From Streptococcus mitis (GTDB taxonomy: Bacteria; Bacillota; Bacilli; Lactobacillales; Streptococcaceae), in contig NZ_WIJP01000001.1 of the NCBI RefSeq assembly GCF_009496155.1, positions 160,569 through 224,568 of the forward strand: a DNA stretch of 64,000 bases, given 5' to 3'. Under the pieces are notes generated by a model. That model searched no databases. It saw nothing but the letters and a program-made list of their open reading frames with translations, and was not told where the DNA came from. Shown one piece after another: positions 18,407-27,378 of the stretch (position 1 is the stretch's first letter; each line of letters starts with the position of its first letter). Position numbers and translations under genes: made by a program.

Positions 18407-19429
18407 ATGATTAATCAAATTTATCAACTAACTAAGCCTAAGTTTATCAATGTCAAATACCAGGAAGAGGCTATTGACCAAGAAAATCATATCCTTATCC
18501 GTCCCAACTACATGGCTGTCTGTCATGCGGATCAGCGTTACTATCAAGGAAAACGTGATCCAAAGATTTTGAATAAAAAGCTTCCAATGGCAATGATTCA
18601 CGAGTCATGTGGAACCGTTATTTCTGACCCGACAGGAACCTAGGAGGTAGGGCAAAAAGTTGTTATGATTCTCAATCATCCTCCTATGAAGAGTGATGAA
18701 GAATTCTATGAGAACTACATGACAGGGAGCCATTTCTTGTCTAGTGGCTTTGATGACTTTATGCGAGAGTTTGTTTCTCTCCCTAAAGACCGTGTGGTGG
18801 CTTATGATGCTATCGAAGATACGGTTGCAGCCATTACAGAGTTTGTAAGTGTCGGTATGCACGCTATGAATCGTCTATTGACTCTTGCTCATAGCAAGCG
18901 GGACCGAATCGCCGTTATCGGAGATGGAAGTTTAGCTTTTGTGGTTGCTGATATTATCAACTATACTTTGCCAGAAGCAGAGATTGTGGTTATTGGTCGT
19001 CATTGAGAAAAATTGGAACTCTTCTCATTTGCTAAAGAATGTTATATTACTGATAATATTCCTGAAGATTTGGCCTTTGATCATGCTTTTGAGTGTTGTG
19101 GTGGGGATGGTACTGGACCAGCTATTAATGACTTGATTCGCTACATTCGTCCTCAGGGAACGATTCTCATGATGGGGGTTAGCGAGTATAAAGTCAATAT
19201 CAATACACGCGATGCCTTAGAAAAAGGCTTGCTCTTGGTTGGGTCCTCTCGTTCTGGTCGCATTGATTTTGAAAATGCAATCCAAATGATGGAAGTCAAG
19301 AAATTTGCTAATCGTCTTAAAAATATCCTTTATCTAGAAGAGCCTGTAAGAGAAATTAAAGATATTCATCGTGTCTTTGCAACCGATTTAAATACAGCCT
19401 TTAAAACTGTGTTTAAGTGGGAAGTATAA
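18407..19429 (+). pseudogene. tarJ: Broken ribulose-5-phosphate reductase gene
   Basis: The frame from ATG 18407 (MINQIYQLTKPKFINVKYQE) matches a zinc-type alcohol-dehydrogenase-like TarJ that reduces ribulose-5-phosphate for CDP-ribitol synthesis. The NAD-binding loop IGDGSLAFVVADI is near residue 170. Two in-frame stops break it: TAG at 18641-18643 (after ISDPTGT) and TGA at 19004-19006 (IVVIGRH-stop-EKLELF, where a Trp TGG is expected). The frame otherwise runs intact through AFECCGGDGTGPAINDL to VFKWEV at 19429, giving 340 codons. It starts four bases after tarI. Confidence 0.9.
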
Positions 19430-19445
19430 GTGCTGGAGGTTAATT

Positions 19446-20315
19446 GTGGAGAAAATCATTAAAGAAAAAATTTCTTCCTTACTTAGTCAAGAAGAGGAAG
19501 TCCTCAGTGTTGAACAACTGGGGGGGATGACCAATCAAAACTATTTGGTCAAAACAACAAATAAGCAATACATTGTTAAGTTCTTTGGTAAAGGGACAGA
19601 AAAACTGATTAATCGTCAAGATGAAAAGTACAATCTTGAACTACTAAAAGATTTAGACCTAGATGTAAAAAATTATCTTTTTGATATTGATGCAGGTATC
19701 AAAGTAAATGAGTATATTGAATCTGCTATTACGCTCGATTCAACTTCAATCAAGACCAAGTTCGATAAAATTGCACCAATTTTACAAACCATCCATGCTT
19801 CTGGTAAGGAATTAAGAGGAGAATTTGCTCCTTTTGAAGAAATCAAAAAATACGAATCTTTGATTGAAGAAAAAATCCCTTATGCCAACTATGAAGCTGT
19901 TCGAGAAGAAGTCTTCTCTTTAGAGAAAAGACTGGCTGACTTAGGTGTTGACAGAAAATCTTGTCACATCGATTTGGTGCCTGAAAACTTTATCGAATCA
20001 CCTCAAGGAAGACTTTATCTGATTGACTGGGAATATTCATCAATGAATGATCCAATGTGGGATCTGGCTGCCCTCTTTTTAGAGTCTGAATTCACTCCCC
20101 AAGAGGAAGAAGCCTTCTTATCTTACTATGAGAGTGACCAAACACCTGTTTCTCGAGAAAAGATTGCTATTTATAAAATTTTACAAGACGTTATTTGGAG
20201 TTTATGGACAGTCTACAAAGAAGAGCAAGGTGCAGATTTTGGTGACTATGGTGTGATTCGTTATCAAAGAGCTGTTAAAGGCTTGTCATATTATGGAGGT
20301 TCAGATGAAAAATAA
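19446..20315 (+). CDS. licA: Choline kinase LicA
   Basis: A 289-residue aminoglycoside/choline-kinase-fold enzyme that phosphorylates choline, the first step in decorating teichoic acids with phosphocholine. The catalytic Brenner motif CHIDLVPENF is near residue 178, with the metal-binding IDWEYSSMNDPMWDLA near 195. The start is GTG with TGGAGGTTAATT upstream. Unlike tarI and tarJ immediately upstream, the frame is undamaged. The 3' end overlaps licB by 11 bases, so the two are coupled. Confidence 0.95.
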   Translation: MEKIIKEKISSLLSQEEEVLSVEQLGGMTNQNYLVKTTNKQYIVKFFGKGTEKLINRQDEKYNLELLKDLDLDVKNYLFDIDAGIKVNEYIESAITLDSTSIKTKFDKIAPILQTIHASGKELRGEFAPFEEIKKYESLIEEKIPYANYEAVREEVFSLEKRLADLGVDRKSCHIDLVPENFIESPQGRLYLIDWEYSSMNDPMWDLAALFLESEFTPQEEEAFLSYYESDQTPVSREKIAIYKILQDVIWSLWTVYKEEQGADFGDYGVIRYQRAVKGLSYYGGSDEK

Positions 20316-21183
20316 AAATGGAGTTTCCTTCGGTCTACTCTCAGGTGTTTTCTGGGGATTAGGTCTAACGGTTAGTGCTTATATCTTTTCGATTTTTACA
20401 GAATTGTCGCCCTTTGTGGTGGCTGCTGCTCACGATTTTTTGAGTATCTTTATCTTACTAGCTTTTCTTTTAGTAAAAGAAGGAAAAGTTCGTCTCTCAA
20501 TTTTTTTAAATATTCGCAATGTTAGTGTGATCATCGGAGCCTTGCTAGCTGGTCCTATCGGTATGCAGGCCAATCTTTATGCGGTTAAGTATATCGGAAG
20601 TTCCTTAGCTTCATCTGTATCGGCTATTTATCCTGCGATTTCAGTTTTATTGGCTTTCTTCTTTTTGAAGCACAAGATTTCAAAAAATACTGTATTTGGA
20701 ATTGTCTTGATTATTGGAGGAATTATTGCTCAAACTTATAAGGTTGAACAGGTCAATTCCTTCTACATTGGGATTCTCTGTGCATTGGTTTGTGCCATTG
20801 CATGGGGAAGTGAGAGTGTTCTTAGCTCCTTTGCCATGGAAAGTGAATTGAGTGAAATCGAAGCCCTCTTGATTCGTCAAGTGACTTCATTCTTGTCCTA
20901 TCTTGTGATTGTGCTCTTCTCTCATCAGTCCTTTGCAGAAGTAGCCAATGGACAACTGCTAGGTCTCATGATTGTCTTTGCAGCCTTTGATATGATTTCC
21001 TACTTGGCTTATTATATCGCTATCAATCGCTTGCAACCAGCCAAGGCTACAGGCTTGAACGTGAGCTATGTAGTTTGGACTGTCTTGTTTGCAGTTGTTT
21101 TCTTGGGTGCACCGCTAGATATGCTGACAATTATTACGTCACTTGTCGTCATTGCTGGAGTTTATATTATTATTAAAGAATAA
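20305..21183 (+). CDS. licB: Choline permease LicB (DMT superfamily)
   Basis: A 292-residue drug/metabolite-transporter-type protein with about ten hydrophobic segments in two EamA-like repeats (first GVFWGLGLTVSAYIFSIFT, second GILCALVCAIAWGSESVL). It imports choline for LicA. The ATG at 20305 was chosen over 20293 because GGAGGTTCAG lies directly before it. The frame is intact. In pneumococcus this gene is needed for choline uptake. Confidence 0.94.
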   Translation: MKNKNGVSFGLLSGVFWGLGLTVSAYIFSIFTELSPFVVAAAHDFLSIFILLAFLLVKEGKVRLSIFLNIRNVSVIIGALLAGPIGMQANLYAVKYIGSSLASSVSAIYPAISVLLAFFFLKHKISKNTVFGIVLIIGGIIAQTYKVEQVNSFYIGILCALVCAIAWGSESVLSSFAMESELSEIEALLIRQVTSFLSYLVIVLFSHQSFAEVANGQLLGLMIVFAAFDMISYLAYYIAINRLQPAKATGLNVSYVVWTVLFAVVFLGAPLDMLTIITSLVVIAGVYIIIKE

Positions 21184-21194
21184 AGGAGATTCGT

Positions 21195-21884
21195 GTGAAA
21201 GCCATCATCTTAGCAGCGGGATTGGGAACTCGCTTGCGTCCTATGACTGAAAATACCCCTAAGGCCTTGGTTCAAGTTAATCAAAAACCCCTGATTGAAT
21301 ACCAAATTGAGTTTCTAAAAGAAAAAGGAATCCATGACATCATCATCATTGTTGGTTACCTTAAAGAACAATTTGATTATTTGAAAGAAAAATACGGAGT
21401 TCGTCTCGTTTTCAATGATAAATACGCTGACTACAATAACTTTTACTCTCTCTATCTCGTAAAAGAAGAATTGGCTAACAGCTATGTTATTGATGCCGAT
21501 AATTATCTCTTTAAAAATATGTTCCGCAATGATTTGACACGTTCGACTTATTTTAGTGTCTATCGTGAAGATTGTACCAACGAATGGTTCTTGGTCTATG
21601 GAGATGACTACAAGGTTCAAGACATAACTGTTGATAGCAAGGCTGGTCGCATCCTTAGTGGTGTATCATTCTGGGATGTTCCAACTGCAGAAAAGATTGT
21701 CAGCTTTATCGACAAGGCTTATGCAAGTGGTGAATTTGTTGATCTCTACTGGGACAATATGGTTAAGGACAATATCAAAGAGCTAGATGTCTATGTTGAA
21801 GAATTAGAAGGCAATAGCATCTATGAGATCGATAGTGTCCAAGACTACCATAAATTAGAAGAAATTCTTAAAAACGAAAATTAA
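21195..21884 (+). CDS. licC: CTP:phosphocholine cytidylyltransferase LicC
   Basis: A 229-residue nucleotidyltransferase producing CDP-choline for the LicD phosphotransferases. The N-terminal loop MKAIILAAGLGTRLRPMTEN carries the nucleotide-binding Lys/Arg pattern, and KALVQVNQKPLIEYQ follows. Asp residues at VIDADNYLF (about 105) and near the C terminus bind metal in this family. The GTG start has AAGGAGATTC upstream. Length equals that of the characterised pneumococcal enzyme as I recall it. Confidence 0.96.
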   Translation: MKAIILAAGLGTRLRPMTENTPKALVQVNQKPLIEYQIEFLKEKGIHDIIIIVGYLKEQFDYLKEKYGVRLVFNDKYADYNNFYSLYLVKEELANSYVIDADNYLFKNMFRNDLTRSTYFSVYREDCTNEWFLVYGDDYKVQDITVDSKAGRILSGVSFWDVPTAEKIVSFIDKAYASGEFVDLYWDNMVKDNIKELDVYVEELEGNSIYEIDSVQDYHKLEEILKNEN

Positions 21885-21891
21885 AGATTTC

Positions 21892-21923
21892 AACATCTGA
21901 CTGAAATAGTCGGATGTTTTTTT
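21892..21923 (+). terminator. Terminator after licC
   Basis: AACATCTGACT and AGTCGGATGTT pair with one bulge and are followed by seven T. It closes the lic locus only eight bases before the ComX box of dprA. Confidence 0.8.
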
Positions 21924-21930
21924 GATTTTT

Positions 21931-21938
21931 TACGAATA
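21931..21938 (+). promoter_or_regulatory. ComX/SigX box (combox) of dprA
   Basis: TACGAATA, the consensus late-competence box, lies 34 bases before dprA and follows a T-rich tract. This places dprA under the alternative sigma factor ComX. Confidence 0.85.
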
Positions 21939-21971
21939 GATAGATGAGTAGAAAAAGAAATGGAGTTATTT

Positions 21972-22820
21972 ATGAAAATCACAAACTATGAAATCTATAA
22001 GTTAAAAAAATCAGGTTTGACCAATCAACAGATTTTGAAAGTCCTAGAATACGGTGAAAATGTTGATCAGGAGCTTTTATTGGGTGATATTGCAGATATA
22101 TCAGGTTGCCGAAATCCAGCTGTTTTTATGGAACGTTATTTTCAGATAGACGATACGCATTTGGAGAAGGAGTTTCAAAAGTTTCCATCTTTCTCTATTT
22201 TAGACGACTGTTACCCTTGGGATTTGAGTGAAGTATACGATGCTCCTGTACTTTTATTTTACAAGGGAAATCTTGACCTCTTGAAATTTCCTAAGGTAGC
22301 TGTCGTGGGCAGTCGTGCTTGTAGCAAACAGGGAGCTAAGTCAGTTGAAAAAGTCATTCAAGGCTTGGAAAATGAACTGGTTATTGTCAGTGGATTAGCT
22401 AAGGGCATTGACACAGCAGCGCATATGGCTGCTCTTCAGAATGGCGGAAAAACTATTGCAGTGATTGGAACAGGGTTGGATGTGTTTTATCCTAAAGCCA
22501 ACAAACGTTTGCAAGACTATATCGGAAATGACCATCTGCTTCTAAGTGAATATGGGCCTGGTGAACAACCTCTGAAATTTCATTTTCCTGCCCGTAATCG
22601 CATCATTGCTGGACTTTGCCGTGGTGTGATTGTCGCAGAGGCTAAGATGCGCTCAGGTAGTCTTATTACCTGTGAGAGGGCAATGGAAGAAGGGCGCGAT
22701 GTCTTTGCTATTCCTGGTAGCATTTTAGATGGCCTATCAGACGGTTGCCATCATTTGATTCAAGAAGGAGCAAAATTGGTCACCAGTGGGCAAGATGTGC
22801 TTGCGGAATTTGAATTTTAA
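21972..22820 (+). CDS. dprA: DNA processing protein DprA
   Basis: A 282-residue competence protein that loads RecA onto incoming single-stranded DNA and, in pneumococcus, helps shut competence off via ComE. An N-terminal SAM-like part (about 1-80) precedes the Rossmann-type domain with VAVVGSRACSKQG (about 110), VSGLAKGIDTAAH (about 145) and KFHFPARNRIIAGL (about 208). The ATG at 21972 is preceded by TGGAGTTATTT; a 21960 start lacks this. The consensus ComX box sits 34 bases upstream. Confidence 0.96.
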   Translation: MKITNYEIYKLKKSGLTNQQILKVLEYGENVDQELLLGDIADISGCRNPAVFMERYFQIDDTHLEKEFQKFPSFSILDDCYPWDLSEVYDAPVLLFYKGNLDLLKFPKVAVVGSRACSKQGAKSVEKVIQGLENELVIVSGLAKGIDTAAHMAALQNGGKTIAVIGTGLDVFYPKANKRLQDYIGNDHLLLSEYGPGEQPLKFHFPARNRIIAGLCRGVIVAEAKMRSGSLITCERAMEEGRDVFAIPGSILDGLSDGCHHLIQEGAKLVTSGQDVLAEFEF

Positions 22821-22873
22821 GACGAAATTTTGCTTAATAGACAAACTTTTCTTCCATATATAGGAGCTAAGTC

Positions 22874-22902
22874 TTGACAGTTATGCCAAAATGGTTTACA
22901 CT
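22874..22902 (+). promoter_or_regulatory. Promoter of topA
   Basis: TTGACA (22874-22879) and TACACT (22897-22902) are 17 bases apart. Confidence 0.65.
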
Positions 22903-22937
22903 TTATAAAGTTTATTACTTTGAAAAGGTGTGATACT

Positions 22938-25025
22938 GTGGCTACGGCAACAAAAAAGAAAAAATCAACAGTTAAAAAAAATCTAGTCATCGTGGAGTCG
23001 CCTGCTAAGGCGAAAACGATTGAAAAATATCTAGGCAGAAACTACAAGGTTTTAGCTAGTGTCGGGCATATCCGTGATTTGAAGAAATCCAGTATGTCCG
23101 TCGATATTGAAAATAATTATGAACCGCAATACATCAATATCCGAGGGAAAGGTCCTCTTATCAATGACTTGAAAAAAGAAGCTAAAAAAGCTCATAAAGT
23201 CTTTCTGGCAAGTGACCCGGACCGTGAAGGAGAAGCGATTTCTTGGCATTTGGCTCATATTCTAAACTTAGATGAGAATGATGCCAACCGTGTGGTCTTC
23301 AATGAAATCACCAAGGATGCGGTCAAAAATGCTTTTAAAGAACCTCGTAAGATTGATATGGACTTGGTCGATGCCCAACAGGCTCGTCGTGTCCTAGACC
23401 GCTTGGTGGGGTACTCGATTTCGCCTATTTTGTGGAAGAAGGTCAAGAAGGGCTTGTCAGCAGGTCGCGTTCAGTCTATTGCGCTTAAGTTAATCATTGA
23501 TCGTGAGAATGAAATCAATGCCTTTCAGCCTGAAGAATACTGGACCATTGATTCTATCTTTAAAAAGGGAACCAAACAATTTCAGGCCTCCTTCTATGGA
23601 GTAGACGGCAAAAAGTTGAAACTGACTAGCAATGATGATGTTAAGGAAGTCTTGTCTCGTCTGACTAGTAAAGACTTTTCAGTGGATCAGGTGGATAAGA
23701 AAGAGCGCAAACGCAATGCTCCTTTACCCTATACCACTTCATCTATGCAGATGGATGCGGCTAATAAAATTAACTTCCGTACTCGAAAAACCATGATGGT
23801 TGCCCAACAGCTTTATGAAGGGATTAATATTGGTTCTGGTGTTCAAGGTTTGATTACCTATATGCGTACAGATTCGACTCGTATCAGTCCTGTGGCGCAA
23901 AATGAAGCAGCAAGTTTCATTACGGATCGTTTTGGTAGCAAGTATTCTAAGCATGGTAGCAAGGTAAAAAATGCATCAGGTGCTCAGGATGCCCATGAGG
24001 CTATTCGTCCGTCAAGTGTCTTTAATACACCGGAAAGCATCGCTAAGTATTTAGACAAGGATCAGCTCAAGCTTTATACTCTTATCTGGAATCGTTTTGT
24101 AGCGAGTCAGATGACAGCTGCTGTCTTTGATACCATGGCTGTTAAATTGTCTCAAAATGGGGTTCAATTTGCTGCCAATGGTAGTCAGGTTAAGTTTGAT
24201 GGTTATCTTGCCATTTATAATGATTCTGACAAGAATAAGATGTTACCAGATATGGCTGTTGGAGATGTGGTTAAACAGGTCAATAGCAAACCAGAGCAAC
24301 ATTTCACTCAACCGCCTGCTCGTTATTCTGAAGCGACACTGATCAAGACCTTGGAGGAAAATGGGGTTGGTCGTCCGTCAACCTACGCACCAACCATTGA
24401 AACTATTCAGAAACGTTACTATGTTCGCCTTGCAGCCAAACGTTTTGAACCAACAGAGTTGGGAGAAATTGTTAACAAGCTCATCGTTGAATATTTCCCA
24501 GATATCGTAAACGTGACCTTTACAGCTGAAATGGAAGGCAAGCTGGATGATGTCGAAGTTGGAAAAGAGCAGTGGCAACGTGTTATTGATGCCTTTTACA
24601 AACCATTTTCTAAAGAAGTCGCCAAGGCTGAAGAAGAAATGGAGAAAATCCAGATCAAGGATGAACCAGCTGGATTTGATTGTGAAGTGTGTGGCAGTCC
24701 AATGGTTATTAAACTTGGTCGATTTGGTAAGTTCTACGCTTGTAGCAATTTCCCAGATTGTCGTCATACCCAAGCAATCGTGAAAGAAATCGGTGTAGAG
24801 TGTCCAAGTTGTCATCAGGGACAAATCATTGAGCGTAAAACAAAACGTAACCGCCTCTTCTATGGTTGCAATCGCTATCCAGAATGTGAATTTACCTCTT
24901 GGGACAAGCCTGTTGGTCGTGACTGTCCAAAATGTGGCAACTTCCTCATGGAGAAAAAAGTCCGTGGTGGTGGCAAGCAGGTTGTTTGTAGCAAGGGTGA
25001 TTACGAGGAAGAAAAGATTAAATAA
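22938..25025 (+). CDS. topA: DNA topoisomerase I
   Basis: A 695-residue type IA topoisomerase relaxing negative supercoils. The Toprim domain [20 protein letters not shown] is at the N terminus, with DPDREGEAI near 100. The active Tyr is in [13 protein letters not shown] (about 305). Three C-terminal zinc-ribbon-like units follow (CEVCGSPMV...[16 protein letters not shown]...CNRYPEC, CPKCGNF...C); the third lacks its fourth Cys. GTG at 22938 (protein beginning with [10 protein letters not shown] after the start) is preferred, with AAAAGGTGTGA upstream. The 22920 TTG is less likely. Confidence 0.97.
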   Translation: MATATKKKKSTVKKNLVIVESPAKAKTIEKYLGRNYKVLASVGHIRDLKKSSMSVDIENNYEPQYINIRGKGPLINDLKKEAKKAHKVFLASDPDREGEAISWHLAHILNLDENDANRVVFNEITKDAVKNAFKEPRKIDMDLVDAQQARRVLDRLVGYSISPILWKKVKKGLSAGRVQSIALKLIIDRENEINAFQPEEYWTIDSIFKKGTKQFQASFYGVDGKKLKLTSNDDVKEVLSRLTSKDFSVDQVDKKERKRNAPLPYTTSSMQMDAANKINFRTRKTMMVAQQLYEGINIGSGVQGLITYMRTDSTRISPVAQNEAASFITDRFGSKYSKHGSKVKNASGAQDAHEAIRPSSVFNTPESIAKYLDKDQLKLYTLIWNRFVASQMTAAVFDTMAVKLSQNGVQFAANGSQVKFDGYLAIYNDSDKNKMLPDMAVGDVVKQVNSKPEQHFTQPPARYSEATLIKTLEENGVGRPSTYAPTIETIQKRYYVRLAAKRFEPTELGEIVNKLIVEYFPDIVNVTFTAEMEGKLDDVEVGKEQWQRVIDAFYKPFSKEVAKAEEEMEKIQIKDEPAGFDCEVCGSPMVIKLGRFGKFYACSNFPDCRHTQAIVKEIGVECPSCHQGQIIERKTKRNRLFYGCNRYPECEFTSWDKPVGRDCPKCGNFLMEKKVRGGGKQVVCSKGDYEEEKIK

Positions 25026-25031
25026 GAGGAG

Positions 25032-25061
25032 GAGCCCGAAAGTAAATTTCAGGCTCTTTTT
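25032..25061 (+). terminator. Terminator after topA
   Basis: GAGCCCGAAA and TTTCAGGCTC pair with one mismatch around GTAAA, followed by TTTTT. Confidence 0.8.
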
Positions 25062-25117
25062 GAGTAAGTGCTTGACAAAATTCACCATTGTATGCGAAAC
25101 TAGAAGAAGATTATTTT

Positions 25118-25268
25118 ATACTCAATGAAAATCAAAGAGCAAACTAGGAAACTAACCGCAGGTTGCTCAAAGCACTGCTTTGAGGTTGCAGATAAGACCG
25201 ACGAAGTCAGGAACCATACCTACGTCAAGGCGACGTTGACGCGGTTTGAAGAGATTTTCGAAGAGTAT
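25118..25268 (-). repeat. BOX element lacking boxB (A-C)
   Basis: From the boxC end ATACTCAATGAAAATC to the boxA end GATTTTCGAAGAGTAT, with boxC joined directly to boxA, so there is no boxB. It ends 15 bases before the DUF454 gene start, leaving only that gene's ribosome site (AGGAGAAGTT) between them. It therefore forms the 5' flank of that gene. Confidence 0.92.
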
Positions 25269-25283
25269 TAACTAGGAGAAGTT

Positions 25284-25643
25284 ATGCGTTTTATCTATCT
25301 GATTATTGGTTTTTTATCGCTGGCCTTGGCTATTGTTGGGGTTGTCTTGCCCTTGTTGCCTACAACTCCCTTTCTTTTGCTGTCTATTGCTTGTTTTTCC
25401 AGAAGTTCCAAGCGTTTCGAAGACTGGCTTTATCATACCAAGCTCTATCAAGCATATGTAGCTGATTTTCGTGAGACTAAGTCTATTGCGCGTGAACGTA
25501 AGAAAAAAATTATCGTATCTATCTACATTTTGATGGGAATTTCAATTTATTTTGCCCCTCTCTTACCTGTCAAAATTGGTCTGGGAGCTTTGACCATCTT
25601 TATCACCTATTATCTCTTCAAGGTCATTCCTGACAAAGAATAA
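25284..25643 (+). CDS. DUF454 (YbaN-type) membrane protein
   Basis: A 119-residue membrane protein. It shows the DUF454 pattern: an N-terminal span FLSLALAIVGVVLPLLPTTP, then CFSRSSKRFEDWLYHTKLY (about 40-58), a basic cytosolic loop ARERKKKI and two further C-terminal spans. No biochemical role is established for the family. AGGAGAAGTT precedes the ATG. No promoter is obvious between topA and the gene apart from the BOX element. Confidence 0.85.
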   Translation: MRFIYLIIGFLSLALAIVGVVLPLLPTTPFLLLSIACFSRSSKRFEDWLYHTKLYQAYVADFRETKSIARERKKKIIVSIYILMGISIYFAPLLPVKIGLGALTIFITYYLFKVIPDKE

Positions 25644-25696
25644 AAATAGTAGCTGTTTTCCTTGATATAAATGAAAGCATATTCACAACAATATGA

Positions 25697-25702
25697 TATA
25701 AT
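25697..25702 (+). promoter_or_regulatory. Extended -10 promoter of cutC
   Basis: ATATGATATAAT has TGn then TATAAT (25697-25702), 31 bases before cutC. No good -35 is visible. Confidence 0.55.
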
Positions 25703-25732
25703 AAATTTAAAGTAATAATCAAGGAGAATCAA

Positions 25733-26365
25733 ATGATTTACGAATTTTGTGCTGAAAATGTGACCTTGCTTGAAAAAGCGATGCAGGCTGGAGCTCGTCG
25801 AATCGAACTTTGTGACAATCTAGCAGTTGGTGGGACAACTCCCAGCTATGGAGTGACCAAGGCAGCGGTTGAATTGGCAACTAACCACGATACGACCATC
25901 ATGACCATGATTCGTCCACGTGGTGGCGACTTTGTCTATAATGACCTAGAAATTGCTATCATGCTAGAAGATATTCGGTTGACTGCTCAGGCTGGAAGTC
26001 AAGGAGTTGTATTTGGAGCTTTAACTGCTGATAAGAAGTTGGATAAGTCTAATCTGGAGAAGTTAATTGCTGCATCAACAGGAATGGAAATTGTCTTCCA
26101 CATGGCCTTTGATGAATTGAGCGATGATGATCAACTGGAAGCCATTGACTGGCTTAGTCAAGCTGGTGTCACTCGAATCCTGACTCGTGCTGGTGTATCT
26201 GGTGACTCCTTAGAAAAACGTTTTGCTCACTATCACAGAATTTTGGAGCACGCTAAAGGTAAGATTGAAATTCTACCAGGTGGAGGGATTGACTTGGACA
26301 ACCGTCAAACCTTTATTGACCAGTTGGGCGTGACACAATTGCACGGAACCAAGGTTGTCTTTTAA
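25733..26365 (+). CDS. cutC: CutC family protein
   Basis: A 210-residue TIM-barrel protein historically linked to copper tolerance, although its biochemical function is unsettled. MIYEFCAENVTLLEKAMQAG, RIELCDNLAVGGTTPSYGV and MIRPRGGDFVYN are all family-typical, as is the C-terminal EILPGGGIDLDN. AAGGAGAATCAA precedes the ATG. Length is slightly shorter than the enterobacterial proteins, as in other streptococci. Confidence 0.93.
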   Translation: MIYEFCAENVTLLEKAMQAGARRIELCDNLAVGGTTPSYGVTKAAVELATNHDTTIMTMIRPRGGDFVYNDLEIAIMLEDIRLTAQAGSQGVVFGALTADKKLDKSNLEKLIAASTGMEIVFHMAFDELSDDDQLEAIDWLSQAGVTRILTRAGVSGDSLEKRFAHYHRILEHAKGKIEILPGGGIDLDNRQTFIDQLGVTQLHGTKVVF

Positions 26366-26378
26366 AAAATAGAAAGGA

Positions 26379-26404
26379 ACTGCTAGCTTTGGGTAGCAGT
26401 TTTC
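26379..26404 (+). terminator. Terminator after cutC
   Basis: AACTGCTA and TAGCAGTT form a perfect eight-pair stem followed by TTC. It ends only five bases before the next start codon. Confidence 0.65.
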
Positions 26405-26408
26405 ACTT

Positions 26409-27065
26409 ATGTTTGAAATTTTTAAATCCTATCAGTTTAATCAAGAAAAGGCTCGTGTCTATGGTTTTGTAGAAAATAGTGGAGTCTGGACCTATAGTTG
26501 CCAGATTTTGCAAGGTGACTTTGTCATGACTGTGTCCGTCACTGCTACTGATGTGTGCTTTCAAGTCTTTGATCAGGAAACCGGTGACCTCTATCCACAA
26601 GTTCATATGGGAAGCATGAGGGGAAGTTTTGTCGGAAATGTCCGTGAGGCTTGTCTGGAGATTCTTTACCAAATTCGGAAGGCTTGTTTTGATGTGCAGG
26701 ATTTTATCTGTCCTCAGACTAAGCGAATCATGACTCAGGTTCAGGAAAAATATGGTAATCAGCTGGAGTATTTGTGGGAGAAATCGCCTGAAACGGCAGT
26801 GTTAAGACATGAAGGCAATCAAAAGTGGTATGCCGTCTTGATGAAAATTTCTTGGGATAAGTTGGAAAAGGGCAGAGAAGGACAGGTGGAAGTAGTCAAC
26901 CTCAAACATGACCAAGTAGCTGATTTGCTTTCAAATAAAGGTATTTATCCAGCCTTTCATATGAACAAACGCTACTGGATTAGTGTGGCGCTTGATGATA
27001 CTTTATTAGATGAAGAAGTACTGGAATTGATAGAAAGAAGCTGGAATTTAACCTCTAAAAAATGA
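26409..27065 (+). CDS. MmcQ/YjbR family protein with N-terminal extension
   Basis: A 218-residue protein. The C-terminal half (about 95-215) matches the CyaY-like YjbR/MmcQ fold with WYAVLMKISWDKL, NLKHDQVADLLSNKGIYPAF and YWISVALDDTLLDEEVLELI. The N-terminal about 95 residues are a second small domain common in streptococcal members. Function is unknown, though some members bind DNA. The ATG has no clear Shine-Dalgarno sequence because the preceding bases form the cutC terminator hairpin, so expression may depend on read-through or the start may be misjudged. Confidence 0.8.
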   Translation: MFEIFKSYQFNQEKARVYGFVENSGVWTYSCQILQGDFVMTVSVTATDVCFQVFDQETGDLYPQVHMGSMRGSFVGNVREACLEILYQIRKACFDVQDFICPQTKRIMTQVQEKYGNQLEYLWEKSPETAVLRHEGNQKWYAVLMKISWDKLEKGREGQVEVVNLKHDQVADLLSNKGIYPAFHMNKRYWISVALDDTLLDEEVLELIERSWNLTSKK

Positions 27066-27147
27066 AATGTTTCAAGATTTTTCAAGAACTTTCAATTAGC
27101 GAAATATTCTCTACTGAAGAAATTTTCAGAAAATATTGGATTTTTTC

Positions 27148-27176
27148 TTGACAAGTGCTTTTGCCTATGCTAAAAT
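27148..27176 (+). promoter_or_regulatory. Promoter of the leu operon
   Basis: TTGACA (27148-27153), a 17-base spacer and TAAAAT (27171-27176) with an extended -10 TG. This is a near-consensus promoter, 37 bases before the leader peptide. Confidence 0.85.
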
Positions 27177-27212
27177 ACTAAACAAGATATCAAACGAAGG
27201 AGAAAGTCAAAC

Positions 27213-27266
27213 ATGAAAACAGCTAAGTTTAATCAATTTGCTTTGTTGTTGAGGTACTCGGGCTAG
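27213..27266 (+). CDS. leuL: Leucine leader peptide
   Basis: A 17-residue frame MKTAKFNQFALLLRYSG with three consecutive Leu TTG codons at positions 11-13, preceded by CGAAGGAGAAAGTCAAAC. It sits between a strong promoter and a strong terminator upstream of leuA. This is the classic layout for ribosome-mediated attenuation, with shortage of charged tRNA-Leu stalling the ribosome. Confidence 0.85.
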   Translation: MKTAKFNQFALLLRYSG

Positions 27267-27349
27267 TGCAAAAAGCATTAGTCCTGTTTGGCTTACCAAG
27301 CGGGAGTAAATCAACATCTCGCTTGGACTTCTAAGCGAGATGTTTTTTT
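27258..27349 (+). promoter_or_regulatory. Leucine attenuator
   Basis: After the leader Leu codons, CTAGTGC/GCATTAG (27263-27281) can form a pause hairpin. CCAAGCGGGAG (27296-27306) can pair with CTCGCTTGG (27318-27326) as antiterminator. AACATCTCGCTT (27313-27324) and AAGCGAGATGTT (27333-27344) form a perfect 12-pair terminator followed by seven T. Antiterminator and terminator share the same bases and are mutually exclusive. Confidence 0.85.
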
Positions 27350-27378
27350 AAAACCACATTTGGAAAAGGGGAAATTTT

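Noticed and set aside
24378..25088. 236-residue minus-strand frame inside topA
   Set aside because: It is antisense to the conserved topA coding sequence, without a ribosome site, and its composition reflects topA codons.
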